Source of the DNA: Siphonodentalium dalli
Lineage: Eukaryota; Mollusca; Scaphopoda; Gadilida; Siphonodentaliidae
Assembly: GCA_032622095.1 (NCBI GenBank)
Contig: CP136063.1
Span: 14,363,814-14,427,813, forward strand
Reading direction: 5' to 3'
Length of the DNA: 64,000 bases
Each line of letters starts with the position of its first letter. The first letter of the stretch is position 1. The notes below the pieces were generated by a model that had not been told where the DNA came from, did not search any database, and was given only the letters and a program-made list of their open reading frames with translations. The position numbers and the translations under genes were made by a program. Positions 36,947 to 45,959 of the stretch are shown here, piece after piece.

Positions 36947-36981
36947 AGGGTTCCATTTTTAAGGTGGCCGAAAAATGGAAC
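36937..36981 (+). promoter_or_regulatory. Programmed -1 ribosomal frameshift signal at the gag-pol junction
   Basis: In the gag frame, 36,937-36,943 reads T TTA AAC, a consensus X XXY YYZ slippery heptamer, directly followed by the gag stop TAA. Six bases later 36,950-36,960 (gttccattttt) can pair perfectly with 36,971-36,981 (aaaaatggaac): an 11-bp stem with a 10-base loop. The pol frame is exactly the -1 frame and is open from 36,943 onward. Heptamer, spacer, stem and frame all agree with the known retroviral mechanism. Efficiency and any pseudoknot are unknown. Confidence 0.9.
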
Positions 36982-37746
36982 GAAATAAATCAAAGGAAAT
37001 TAATAGAAAATTTTCAAGCTAGAATAATTGAGCAAATTAAATGTTTTGAGTCAGGTAAATGTCGAATGAATAAATCAAATAGTTTACAAGATGATAAGAC
37101 ATCTCGTATATCAAATGGGAGAACTAGTAATGTAATTAAAAATAACAAAATAAAATATGCAAATTGGCCACCATTGTATTCTGGAATAAAATCAGGTAAA
37201 AATTATTTTAAGAGAGGAAAAATTCAACAGAAGAAGTTGCCTAGGGAACCAGGAAAAATCAAACTCGATAAAACAAATCCGAAAAAGATAATTGAGCAAA
37301 AGAAACAAACTATCACGCATAAACAAGAAATGAACAATAAAAGTAGGGAATTTATGAAACACAAAAACATTGATATGAATTGTGTAACAAAGTCACCTGA
37401 ATTTAAAATTAGTAGCACAAATTACAGTTATCATGGAGACACTGCGAAACTATTAGAGGAACATGTACCATGTTCCATTGTAATAATGATTAGAAAACAA
37501 AGGGTAAGAGCTTTGGTGGATAGTGGAGCGGATTGTTCACTAATTAATATAAACTTGTATGAGAAAATACAAGAACGACCCAAACTTATTAAGAAAGAAG
37601 CAACAGTTACCTCGGCCAGCAATGATACGTTAGAAATAATAGGTTATATAAACCTCGATTTTAAAATAAATAAATTAAAGGTTATTCATAGGTTATATGT
37701 AACTAAGAATTTAAACAGGACACTTATACTTGGACGAGATTTTTAA
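36943..37746 (+). CDS. pol: Pol N-terminal part: linker and aspartic protease (-1 frame)
   Basis: Entered by -1 frameshift at 36,943; no conventional ATG is needed. Numbered from 36,964 (260 codons), residues 1-150 are a Lys-rich linker. The protease carries LVDSGADCSLI with the catalytic Asp at 186 (DSGA), a flap-region segment, and the LILGRDF block that closes retropepsins. It matures Gag and Pol. The reading is interrupted by TAA at 37,744-37,746 immediately after GRDF. The downstream RT frame is the same frame, so this is a stop inside one pol ORF. Confidence 0.88.
   Translation, partial: LKGSIFKVAEKWNEINQRKLIENFQARIIEQIKCFESGKCRMNKSNSLQDDKTSRISNGRTSNVIKNNKIKYANWPPLYSGIKSGKNYFKRGKIQQKKLPREPGKIKLDKTNPKKIIEQKKQTITHKQEMNNKSREFMKHKNIDMNCVTKSPEFKISSTNYSYHGDTAKLLEEHVPCSIVIMIRKQRVRALVDSGADCSLININLYEKIQERPKLIKKEATVTSASNDTLEIIGYINLDFKINKLKVIHRLYVTKNLNRTLILGRDF
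37744..37746 (+). other. In-frame stop codon between protease and RT
   Basis: TAA interrupts pol right after the protease GRDF block. In the copied protease segment at 43,938-44,228 the same codon is TTA (Leu). This copy therefore carries either a recent nonsense change (T to A) or a stop that is read through at some rate. The frame is otherwise open for 1,200 codons on the far side. Confidence 0.9.
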
Positions 37747-40700
37747 AGAAACAATGGAGTAAGAATGTATTTTGATTTGGGAGCCTTGAAAATTAAAAAT
37801 CAGTTAGTGGGTCTCGTACCAGACATCCATATCGCATCTTTAATACGCCTGAAGGCTAATTGTAAATTAAAGCCTAGGACAGGGGCCATTTGTTCTGCTA
37901 AAATTATTGGTGGAGCAAAAATGTTTAAATCTCCATTCATAATGGCGACTTGTACAGAGCAGGGATTTCTCAGTGAACACCCCAGACTCACGTTGGAAGA
38001 GTCTATAATGACAACTAAAAGCGATTGTATTCCTGTTAAAATCATTAATCAAACTGACAGGCATTACAATTTGAAACGTGGCTGTGTTGTGGGGAAAATA
38101 TGTCCTATGCAAGAAGCAGAAATAAATCAAATTTATAATTCTTTTGAAATGGGGGAAGTGCGTGTTGATGTGAATGAAATTCAAGCCCCATCTGAGCATT
38201 TAAATGTGGTCACGGAATTGGTGTTGAAAAATCAGGATATTTTTGCTGCAAACGATAGACAATTGGGGGAAACAACAACATATAAAATGAATATAGACAC
38301 TGGAAATCATGAACCGGTCTCACAAAAACCGTATAGAGTACCTTTGCACCGAAGACAGCTATATAGAGATGCTATTGATTCAATGGAAAATGCAGGAATA
38401 ATAACCAAATCTAAAAGTATGTGGTCAAATGCCTGTTTTATGATTCCTAAAGCTGATGGTACTTGGAGATTTGTTTGTGATTTTCGATCTCTAAATAAGA
38501 TAACAAAGACAATTTGTTATCCTTTGCCTATAATTGATGATATAATTTCTGAGTTAAAGGGATCCAAAGTATTCAGTCTATTGGACGCAAGACAAGGTTA
38601 TTTTGCCATGCCTATCAATGGAAAAGACAGAGAAAAGACTACATTTACTTGTTTCTATGGTAACTGGTTTTTTAATCGCACTGCATATGGGTTAAAGAAC
38701 GCACCGAGCGCATACAGTGAGTTGATGGCGATTGTTTTAAAAGGGTTAACTAACGTTATCAACTATATTGATGATATACTGATTTTCAGTGATTGTCTGT
38801 CTAATCACGTGACTCATGTAAAGCAGGTATTTCAAAGGCTAAGGGAACATAATATCAAACTGAAATTAAAGAAGTGTTCATTCTTTAAATCAGAGACAAA
38901 ATATTTGGGTTTTATAGTAAATGAGTCAGGTATAGCACCAGATCCTAACAAGATTAAGGCATTGAAAAACATGATAGCACCAACGACGATTAGGGGAGTC
39001 AGGGGTTTTATTGGGGCGATGTCGTACTATCGACGTTTTCTCCCAAATTTTAGTGAAATATCTATCCCTTTGATTAATTTAACTAAGAAATATGCCAAGT
39101 TCAAATGGGATAAACAGTGCCAAGAGGCATTTGAATATTTAAAAGAAAGTCTAGTTGTCATACCTCAACTGGCTTATCCAGATTTGAATAAACCATATAC
39201 ATTGTATACCGATAGTAGTCAAAATGCGATTGGGGCGGTGTTAGTTCAAAATTGTGATCAAAATGAGGGAATAAATATACCACAATGTAGGAATGAAAAG
39301 CTAATCTATTTTCTGTCAGCAAAATTGAGTCCTACACTGTGCAAAATGTCGGTCATTGAAAAAGAAGCATATGCAATATTTTATGCTCTTAAAAAGCTTG
39401 ATCATTATTTAAATGGAGCCACATTTACTATTAAAATGGATCATCAACCTTTAAAATATTTATTAACCACTCAATATAATAATCCGAAAATTCAGAGGTG
39501 GATGTTGTGTTTATCAGCCTATAATTGCACTATAGAATATCTGCCAGGAAGTGAGAATAGTGTAGCAGATTTGTTGAGTAGAATTCCAGACTCAATAGAA
39601 ACTGAGGCACATTTGTCTGACATCGAGATAAATGATAATAATTTACAAATAAATGTGATTAATTCAAATCAAATTCCAAATTTCTCGAAATTTGCAGAAT
39701 GTAAAGTGGAAACCAATGATCCATTACCCCAAGGTGAATTATCAAATGAAGAAGTCGCTCAATTTAATATGAAAACTGAACAAGGGAAAGACTCAGAAAT
39801 TCAAGAGGTCATTGCATCATATAAAAGTAATAATCCTTCCCCATCAATTACTAATAAACATTTACTTATAGAAGATGTTTTATATTACATATCAAATGCA
39901 GACGATGACCCCATGTTGAGATTATATATACCAAGTCATTTGCAAGAAAAGGTACTAACTCAATATCATGATAAACTGGGACATTTTGGAATTGAACACA
40001 CATTTCAAATAATTCGTCGAAAATATTACTGGAAAAATATGTACAAGTGTATATATGCACATTGTGAGAAGTGTGTAATTTGTAAATCACGGAATCTGGT
40101 TAAACTGAGACCTCCATTACAAGACACTGACATGCCAGCTTTTACAGGCGCAAAATGGAGTATAGATATTTCTGGCCCATTTCCGCTGACATTGGCAAAT
40201 AATAAATATTTGTTAACTTGGTTTTGTTTGTATAGTGGTTGGATAGAGTCATTTCCAATTTCCAGCAAAAGCACGAATTTGATTATTCACTGTCTTTTGG
40301 AAGATATTATACCAAGATTTAGCGTTCCGATACAGATTTTGAGCGATAATGCGAAGGAGTTCACTTCAAATAATTTTAAAGAAGTATGTAAAGATCTAGG
40401 AATAAAATTGGTTTTAACAAATTATTATTCACCTCAGTCTAATAGTAGAAATGAAAGATCCCACAAAGTTTTAAATGACGTACTATCCAAAATTATGGAA
40501 GGAAATCAGCGAACATGGGATCTTGTTTTGGGACAAGCATTATTAGCACATAGATGCATGATTTCAGATTCATCTAAAACTTCAAGTTTTGAACTAATGT
40601 ATTCACATCCACCGGTTTTGCCATTGGATAACATTTTGGCTCCCAGACTAAAATATATGGGAGATGAAATGCACCAGATTACTCTTCAAGCACAACACAG

Positions 40701-41379
40701 AGCTTTCCGCGCGGTACATCATCACATGAAAATTGCTAAAAGAAAACAGAAGCTGAGAGTAAAAACCACAGAAGTCGATTATAATATCGGTGACAAAGTC
40801 TACCATAAGATTGGACAAACGTCGGGTAAATTGTCATTAAAATGGGATCCATATGACGTGATTTTAGAAAAAAACGCCCCTGTTTCTTTTATTATTAAGA
40901 ACTTGATAACGGGACAAATTTTCAAGTCTCACAGCAGAAATTTACGTCACGCCAATATCGAAGTATGGAAAATACCAAAAAAGACATTAACGCGTCGAAC
41001 CAGACAACAGCAATTGCTTTGTCCGGACAGCGATGAAGATATTCGGTCCAGCGAAGATGAATCAGAAAATCAAATGCAGAATATAATAAATAAACATACC
41101 ATACAAAGACCAATCGATAATAGTGATTCAGAAGACGATTTGCCTTTATGTGAGCTTAGAAACCGACTTAGAAATATGGAACGCGAAACGTCGGACATGG
41201 ACAGTGAAATTATTCCCTTGGGTGAACTTCAACGAAGACTGAAAAAAACTAATCCTCGAGAATCTGGCCATAAAAATACAGTAATGTCCGACGATATGAG
41301 TGCACAAAGTGATCAATATACAGAACATATAACTCACCCAGACGACAATGAGGTGTACATGTCTAGCCAGGAATTTTAA
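37747..41379 (+). CDS. pol: Pol: reverse transcriptase, RNase H, integrase, acidic tail
   Basis: Numbering from the ATG at 37,765 (1,204 codons). RT spans about 190-430 with WRFVCDFRSLN, FSLLDARQGY, YGLKNAPSAY and the YIDD catalytic box at 334-337. RNase H spans about 475-600: D483 in YTDSS, E532/E534 in IEKEAYA and D559 in MDHQPL. Integrase has an HHCC finger (H735, H740, C770, C773), a D801-D861-E897 triad with exact DD35E spacing, and a C-terminal GDKVYHKIG...LKWDPYDV module of GPY/F type. The last about 200 residues are acidic and Ser-rich with two copies of a P-L-x-E-L-x-x-R-L motif. All catalytic residues are present. The upstream TAA is the only lesion I see. Confidence 0.95.
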   Translation, partial: RNNGVRMYFDLGALKIKNQLVGLVPDIHIASLIRLKANCKLKPRTGAICSAKIIGGAKMFKSPFIMATCTEQGFLSEHPRLTLEESIMTTKSDCIPVKIINQTDRHYNLKRGCVVGKICPMQEAEINQIYNSFEMGEVRVDVNEIQAPSEHLNVVTELVLKNQDIFAANDRQLGETTTYKMNIDTGNHEPVSQKPYRVPLHRRQLYRDAIDSMENAGIITKSKSMWSNACFMIPKADGTWRFVCDFRSLNKITKTICYPLPIIDDIISELKGSKVFSLLDARQGYFAMPINGKDREKTTFTCFYGNWFFNRTAYGLKNAPSAYSELMAIVLKGLTNVINYIDDILIFSDCLSNHVTHVKQVFQRLREHNIKLKLKKCSFFKSETKYLGFIVNESGIAPDPNKIKALKNMIAPTTIRGVRGFIGAMSYYRRFLPNFSEISIPLINLTKKYAKFKWDKQCQEAFEYLKESLVVIPQLAYPDLNKPYTLYTDSSQNAIGAVLVQNCDQNEGINIPQCRNEKLIYFLSAKLSPTLCKMSVIEKEAYAIFYALKKLDHYLNGATFTIKMDHQPLKYLLTTQYNNPKIQRWMLCLSAYNCTIEYLPGSENSVADLLSRIPDSIETEAHLSDIEINDNNLQINVINSNQIPNFSKFAECKVETNDPLPQGELSNEEVAQFNMKTEQGKDSEIQEVIASYKSNNPSPSITNKHLLIEDVLYYISNADDDPMLRLYIPSHLQEKVLTQYHDKLGHFGIEHTFQIIRRKYYWKNMYKCIYAHCEKCVICKSRNLVKLRPPLQDTDMPAFTGAKWSIDISGPFPLTLANNKYLLTWFCLYSGWIESFPISSKSTNLIIHCLLEDIIPRFSVPIQILSDNAKEFTSNNFKEVCKDLGIKLVLTNYYSPQSNSRNERSHKVLNDVLSKIMEGNQRTWDLVLGQALLAHRCMISDSSKTSSFELMYSHPPVLPLDNILAPRLKYMGDEMHQITLQAQHRAFRAVHHHMKIAKRKQKLRVKTTEVDYNIGDKVYHKIGQTSGKLSLKWDPYDVILEKNAPVSFIIKNLITGQIFKSHSRNLRHANIEVWKIPKKTLTRRTRQQQLLCPDSDEDIRSSEDESENQMQNIINKHTIQRPIDNSDSEDDLPLCELRNRLRNMERETSDMDSEIIPLGELQRRLKKTNPRESGHKNTVMSDDMSAQSDQYTEHITHPDDNEVYMSSQEF

Positions 41380-42715
41380 GAAAGCAGGTTATAACTCATG
41401 TTGTCAGTGTTACAATCACATTACACTATGCGACAAAGTCGAATTTTCTGTCTGAGTGTGTACATTGTATGACATGCTATAAGCAAAAACATGCCGTTAA
41501 CAAGAGAGCAATAAACATAAAGATGTGAAGGTGTAAATTGTAAAATAAAGGGCCCCGAACCTGTAAAGTGTAAAATTATAAGAGGTGTTAAAAGGAGGGG
41601 AACAGAATGCGGACAAGTGTCATATTGAAAGGTGTTATAAATACAATTGGTAGTGGTCTCTACACCTCAGGCCATGGGCTCGATAATCACTTAATACGTG
41701 TAAGTGCATTAAACTAAGCTGTGTTAAGTAGAAAACGCTTAAAAGTCGTTCTACATGTCACCGTCAAGTGATAAAATACAAAATGTGCAAAATAAAACTA
41801 ATTTTACAAGTGAAAATAGGCCACCAATATAATAAAGAGCGTTTTGGTTACACGTGTCGTTGGTTATTAGATGCACCGCATTAAAACGGTGTGATGCTGG
41901 TTTTGAGCTCAATGATAGGTTAAGTCAATTGAAAACTAGTGACTAGATTGCTCAATAAAAGTCACTAAAATAAAGGCATATTGAACCAAAAGTTGGTGAA
42001 CAGGTACTGTTCGTTCATTTACATAATGGATTTCGATAATACCGAAAGTTTCGATAAAATTACGAAGCCGAATAGTGTAAATCACTAACAATGGCAATTC
42101 CCAACATGCAAGGTTCAAATTGCGCTAAAAACACTGCATATTTTTGTACTAAGCAGTGATAGTTGTATGGCATATATAGGGTCGCATCACGATAGCAGGG
42201 TGATAAAGGTTTGAGGCAAATTGTCTCTTAAACTCGAAAAAAAAAATATAAAAAAATAGTGTTCCATATGCTCAATGAAGAGACACTATAATAAACAGTC
42301 TAAGTGAAATGAAAGATAGTGAAAAATGCTCTTCGTTCACTTACAGAATGGATTTCGATAATACCGGAAGTTTCGATAAATTTACGAAACCGAATAGTAT
42401 AAATCACGAAATAACAACTGAAATTTACAACATACAACACAAAATTGAGTTTAAGAATTAACAGATTGTAGGAAAAATCCGAGATATTCCTATGGTGTAC
42501 GAGAAAGAGTGTGGAGTCCCTATAGGGCTAAAAGTTAGGCACAATGGGTGTGATTTAGGGGATGAAAGGTCCCCAAATCTATTCAGAGAAAGCAATAAAT
42601 ATTGGTACTGGGTGTTGATTGGACGGAGAAGAAAAATGAGATATGGGAGGTGTCACCTTAAAACTTAGTTTTGTCCAGAAGAGAAAACATTCATTTTTTT
42701 CTCTCTCTGGAGTAA
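41380..42715 (+). other. Retrotransposon 3' region without a supported gene
   Basis: Between pol and the 3' ORF lies AT-rich sequence with no ORF of substance. It contains a direct repeat of about 90 bp, noted separately, and an A-rich tract near 42,236 (ctcgaaaaaaaaaatataaaaaa) that resembles the polypurine context before the 3' LTR (ctcgaaaaaaggga, 44,387-44,400). This is possibly a second polypurine tract or an old junction. Confidence 0.6.
42009..42420 (+). repeat. Direct repeat (~90 bp, two copies ~322 bp apart)
   Basis: 'ttcgttcatttacataatgg' at 42,010 and 'ttcgttcacttacagaatgg' at 42,332 start two copies that continue through 'atttcgataatacc(g)gaag', 'tttcgataaa' and 'tacga(a)gccgaata', with about 90% identity. 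They lie in the element's 3' region and their role is unknown. Confidence 0.8.
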
Positions 42716-43393
42716 AGACGTAAAAAATGTTCTTCTTGGTATTGCTCTGCTTGCATTGTGTGGCCAGGGCGTTGCAAATTGCCCACGTTGATCTCGTTTC
42801 GCGACCCTGATCAGGAATGGGATATTGAGGGAGATTGGTTGACGGTGTTGGGGATTGATATTGCAGGATTCGCGGGTCAGAATGGGGATCTAGATTCCAG
42901 TTCTGATACCGAGGATCCATTCGCTGACATGCCTCCCCTTGAACCGGTTCCATCGAATTGGGGTGTAGACCCTGATGATGATTTGGAATTGGGCGCTGAC
43001 ACTGAACTGAGCGGGAATGAGAGTCCCCGTTCGGATTGGTGTTTTGCGCCGGGGGATGGCGTATCATATCAACCTCCAACTTATGACCAATCTCAACCTC
43101 CATTATTGTGGAATGTCCCATCTCCTTTGATCATGGGGCGTTTGCTGCATTATACTAGGACTGGACCGAGTATCATCCTAACTCCCCCACCCGAAGATAA
43201 TGTTGATCAACATTTAATAGAGATAATGGACACCTATTGGGCACAGGTGAATCCGCTTTATTATGAAGACTACACACAGTGGTTTCATAATGGGTTGATT
43301 CGCCCTCCTGTGCCCTCAGAATATAGGACTGAATATCTCACAATGTGGGATGCTCAGGTGGCAATGTTACTTGGTCAACAATGGCGGGCATAG
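42716..43393 (+). CDS. Retrotransposon 3' ORF, unknown function (acidic, PPxY-containing)
   Basis: An open frame from 42,716 to TAG at 43,391-43,393; from the GTG at 42,758 it gives 211 residues. It is in the position where env lies in retroviruses, but this frame has no transmembrane segment. The N-terminal half is very acidic (runs such as DSSSDTEDPFAD and DPDDDLELGAD), followed by PPTY at 106-109 and a Tyr/Trp/Pro-rich C-terminal half. In the neighbouring frame an ATG at 42,727 opens a short peptide with a signal-peptide-like hydrophobic N terminus (MFFLVLLCLHCVARA) that stops at 42,810, so the natural start may lie across a frame change. I recognise no family. It could be a captured host cDNA (an A20 run follows) or an accessory gene. 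Confidence 0.55.
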   Translation, partial: RRKKCSSWYCSACIVWPGRCKLPTLISFRDPDQEWDIEGDWLTVLGIDIAGFAGQNGDLDSSSDTEDPFADMPPLEPVPSNWGVDPDDDLELGADTELSGNESPRSDWCFAPGDGVSYQPPTYDQSQPPLLWNVPSPLIMGRLLHYTRTGPSIILTPPPEDNVDQHLIEIMDTYWAQVNPLYYEDYTQWFHNGLIRPPVPSEYRTEYLTMWDAQVAMLLGQQWRA

Positions 43394-43450
43394 GAAGTTT
43401 CACTGATTATTAAATATCAAATAAAAATAAAAAAATATATAAATATTGAG

Positions 43451-43470
43451 AAAAAAAAAAAAAAAAAAAA
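43451..43470 (+). other. A20 run after the 3' ORF
   Basis: Exactly 20 consecutive A residues lie 57 bases after the 3' ORF's stop, preceded by several AATAAA-like strings (caaataaaaataaaaaa). This is what a reverse-transcribed polyadenylated mRNA would leave. It could also simply be the A-rich start of the dispersed repeat that follows. Confidence 0.7.
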
Positions 43471-43937
43471 CGAGCTGAAAATTCGTGAAAAATTATACCA
43501 AATTTCAATCAAATCGGATAACGTTTGTTGAAGTTATCGCGCTAACGAGCTGAAAATTCGTGAAAAATTACTAATTAAGGGCCATAACTCTATCAAAGTT
43601 TATCGGACCAGGCCGGTTTTCGAACTCATCCGAGATATTCTTGGGAGACACCTATATACCAAATTTCAATCAAATCGGATAACGTTTGTTGAAGTTATCG
43701 CGCTAACGAACTGAAAATTCAAAGGGCCATAACTCTGTAATAAATGTGCGGACGAACCCGATTTTACGTGCATGGATATGTACTCACACACCAAAAATTA
43801 TTTTAATCCGTCAATAAACGGTTGAGTTATAAGCAAAACTTGTGTGACGCCCGCCCGTCCGCCCGCCCGTCCGTCCGCCGCCCGCCCACCGTCCCCCATC
43901 AAACTATAAGTCGAGTTTTGGAAAAAAAACTCGACTA
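43471..43937 (+). repeat. Nested dispersed repeat with terminal hairpin
   Basis: Contains two copies of a ~50-bp block starting 'ccaaatttcaatcaaatcgg' (43,498 and 43,659), two 'gggccataactct' blocks, a CCGCCCGT-type microsatellite (about 43,850-43,893) and a terminal hairpin (gtcgagtttt at 43,910-43,919 with aaaactcgac at 43,926-43,935). This composition is typical of small non-autonomous repeats common in bivalves. It lies inside the LTR element, so it was inserted or captured before the copied protease segment joined it. Confidence 0.8.
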
Positions 43938-44228
43938 AAAACAAAGGGTAAGAGCTTTGGTGGATAGTGGAGCGGATTGTTCACTAATTAATATAAACTT
44001 GTATGAGAAAATACAAGAACGACCCAAACTTATTAAGTAAGAAGCAACAGTTACCTCGGCCAGCAATGATACGTTAGAAATAATAGGTTATATAAACCTC
44101 GATTTTAAAATAAATAAATTAAAGGTTATTCATAGGTTATATGTAACTAAGAATTTAAACAGGACACTTATCCTTGGACGAGATTTTTTAAGAAACAATG
44201 GAGTAAGAATGTATTTTGATTTGGGAGC
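43938..44228 (+). pseudogene. Second copy of a protease segment
   Basis: 291 bp matching 37,494-37,784 without indels and with about three substitutions. It begins in a shared 'aaaacaaaggg' and ends after 'gatttgggagc'. It covers the DSGA active site through GRDF and the first residues beyond. It has its own stop (TAA in place of AAA, near 44,038) but has Leu (TTA) where the main copy has the TAA at 37,744. It is not a gene; it is most likely a template-switch product from reverse transcription of a sister element. Confidence 0.93.
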
Positions 44229-44389
44229 AGTTGGAAACGCTTGATATTTCAATATGGTAGTTGGATACTGGAAGGGGAGTCATGAACCCTAACAGCGGAA
44301 TGAAGATTTTTGGATATTTTCATATAACTTAATCAACAAAATCGATTGATCACCGGTGGAGTTGTTAGTTTACTTAAATAATTAAACTC

Positions 44390-44401
44390 GAAAAAAGGGA
44401 C
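44390..44401 (+). promoter_or_regulatory. Polypurine tract
   Basis: gaaaaaagggac lies immediately before the 3' LTR (start 44,405), the position and composition of the plus-strand primer of LTR elements. Confidence 0.8.
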
Positions 44402-44404
44402 GTG

Positions 44405-44911
44405 TGTGCTATAGTGGAATGTCGGGGTTAATAATTGCCTGAAAGTCTGTGTAGAGTAGGTTAATAAAACCAATTACCAACTGATCAATAAGAGTGTGGG
44501 ACCACGACTTTACTGGTTCAGAAGTATATCGAATCATATGGTTGGAAACAGATCAATGTCACGTGGAAACCCCTTCATTGGTCTGAGAGAATAGCGAATA
44601 AGAAGTTACTAGCCTGGAATTGGCTGAGAGTATATCGTATCAAAGACCAGTCATGTGACTTGGGGAGAAAGTTGGAATAAAATAGTATGTTTGCTTTTGG
44701 TCGTGGCTTTTCGGTTATAATTCTCTAAGTGACCGTTTGGCCCCACGACAGACTTCAGGCGAATTCTCAAACTGATAGCCTTGTGAAAGTGTTGTGGTAA
44801 ATATATATCCAGGCATTCTTGATGTTACAATAAAAGATTGTGTAGCTACAAAACTGTGTCTGGACCTGTGTTCCCAACGTGGAGAGACGATCTACGGCCG
44901 ATTATAGGACA
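44405..44911 (+). repeat. 3' LTR
   Basis: 507 bp, matching the 5' LTR apart from a 2-bp deletion and two substitutions. It starts tgtgctatag, ends ttataggaca and is followed by the GTAG target duplication (44,912-44,915). Confidence 0.96.
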
Positions 44912-44915
44912 GTAG

Positions 44916-45230
44916 GTTGAATATATGTTGTTCTTAACATGTGTGTGTTCATCTTATGTGTTTGTGAGTGACCCCACCCCTACCTGGAAATTGGGTAACG
45001 GGATTGGGAAATTGTCAAACCCGGCCCAAAATGCGAAGTTTGAGGGTCCATAACTCAGTTATTTTCTGGTGGATTTTAAAATTGTTTTCAGTATTGTGAT
45101 TAGTTCCTCACATAGATTTTTGGTTATAAATTTTGTTTCATTCGGAGACGGACAACATTTTGATTATTGGAAAGAATACGGGTCCAGTTTCAAATTTTGA
45201 GAGCCCAAATCTCGGACTTTGTTAACGGTT
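44916..45230. other. Non-coding interval with 'ccataactc' repeat start
   Basis: No gene. It contains 'gggtccataactcagttatt' near 45,045 and degenerate copies of the unit described next, so it is probably an older part of the same dispersed family. Confidence 0.5.
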
Positions 45231-45880
45231 TATGATCTGTTTTCAGTTTTGTGATCAACGTGTATGGTAGATGTTATATTCAAAGTTTCATATAATTCAA
45301 AGACGAAATAAAGTTTGGTACCTCGGACCACCCATCTCCTGACCCACAACACTGGCAAAATTAGGCACATCGCGTGCTCTCTCCAGACCGCACGCAATGG
45401 AATATCAGATGGCATCCAAAGTTCGACATCTTCGGAGGAGATGTGTCCACAAGCAAATGGTCCCAAATTAGCATAGTTTGAAGGCCCGCAACTCTGTCAT
45501 TTTTTCAATGGATTTTCGAAATTCTTTCAGTTTCAAGATCGGTTGGCAGTGTAGATATTATATTCCAAGTTTCATCTGATTCGGATAAGAATAAAAAATG
45601 GTACCCCGGACCGCCCCTCCCCTGACCCACAACACTGATCCGACACTGGCAAAATTTGGCACATCGCGTGCTCTCTTCAGACTGCACGTAATAAAATATC
45701 AGATGACATCCAAAGTTCGACATCTTTGGAGGAGATGTGCCCACAAGCACATGGGCCCAAATTTGCATAGTTTGAAGAACCGCAACTCTGTCGTTTTTCA
45801 AAGGATTTTCGAAATTCTTTCAGTTTCTACATCGGTTGGCAGTGTAGATATTATATTCCTAGTTTCATCTGACTCACATT
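45200..45880. repeat. Dispersed repeat, ~2 tandem units of ~285-300 bp
   Basis: 'gacccacaacactg' occurs at 45,341 and 45,623, each followed by 'ggcaaaatt', 'ggcacatcgcgtgctctc', 'catccaaagttcgacatctt' and 'ggaggagatgtg'. A further partial copy of the left part (gatctgttttcagttttg ... ggtaccctggaccgccc) is at 50,977-51,107. Frames of 78-99 codons on both strands are by-products of the repeat. Confidence 0.8.
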
Positions 45881-45959
45881 CTGATTTGTTCAAATGAGGT
45901 CACTCTGTCAAATGGTTATGAAGGCAATGCCATAACTCTTGCTCTCCATAGTATTTTTT

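Larger units (their letters stand above)
34051..44911 (+). mobile_element. Young Ty3/gypsy LTR retrotransposon with extra ORFs and nested repeats
   Basis: Two near-identical LTRs in direct orientation bound an internal region. In order this holds a primer-binding-like site, a purine-rich repeated leader, a 184-residue ORF, gag, pol in the PR-RT-RNase H-IN order that defines Ty3/gypsy, a 3-kb 3' region and a polypurine tract. LTRs begin TGT and end ACA. They differ by two substitutions and a 2-bp indel over 509 bp, so the insertion is recent. The element is longer than the usual 5-6 kb because of the extra ORFs, a dispersed repeat (43,471-43,937) and a copied protease segment (43,938-44,228). 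One stop codon in pol may make this copy defective. Confidence 0.95.

Noticed and set aside
42579-43121. 180-codon minus-strand ORF opposite the retrotransposon 3' ORF
   Set aside because: Antisense shadow of a codon-biased Pro/Asp-rich frame; the plus frame has the better context and end signals.
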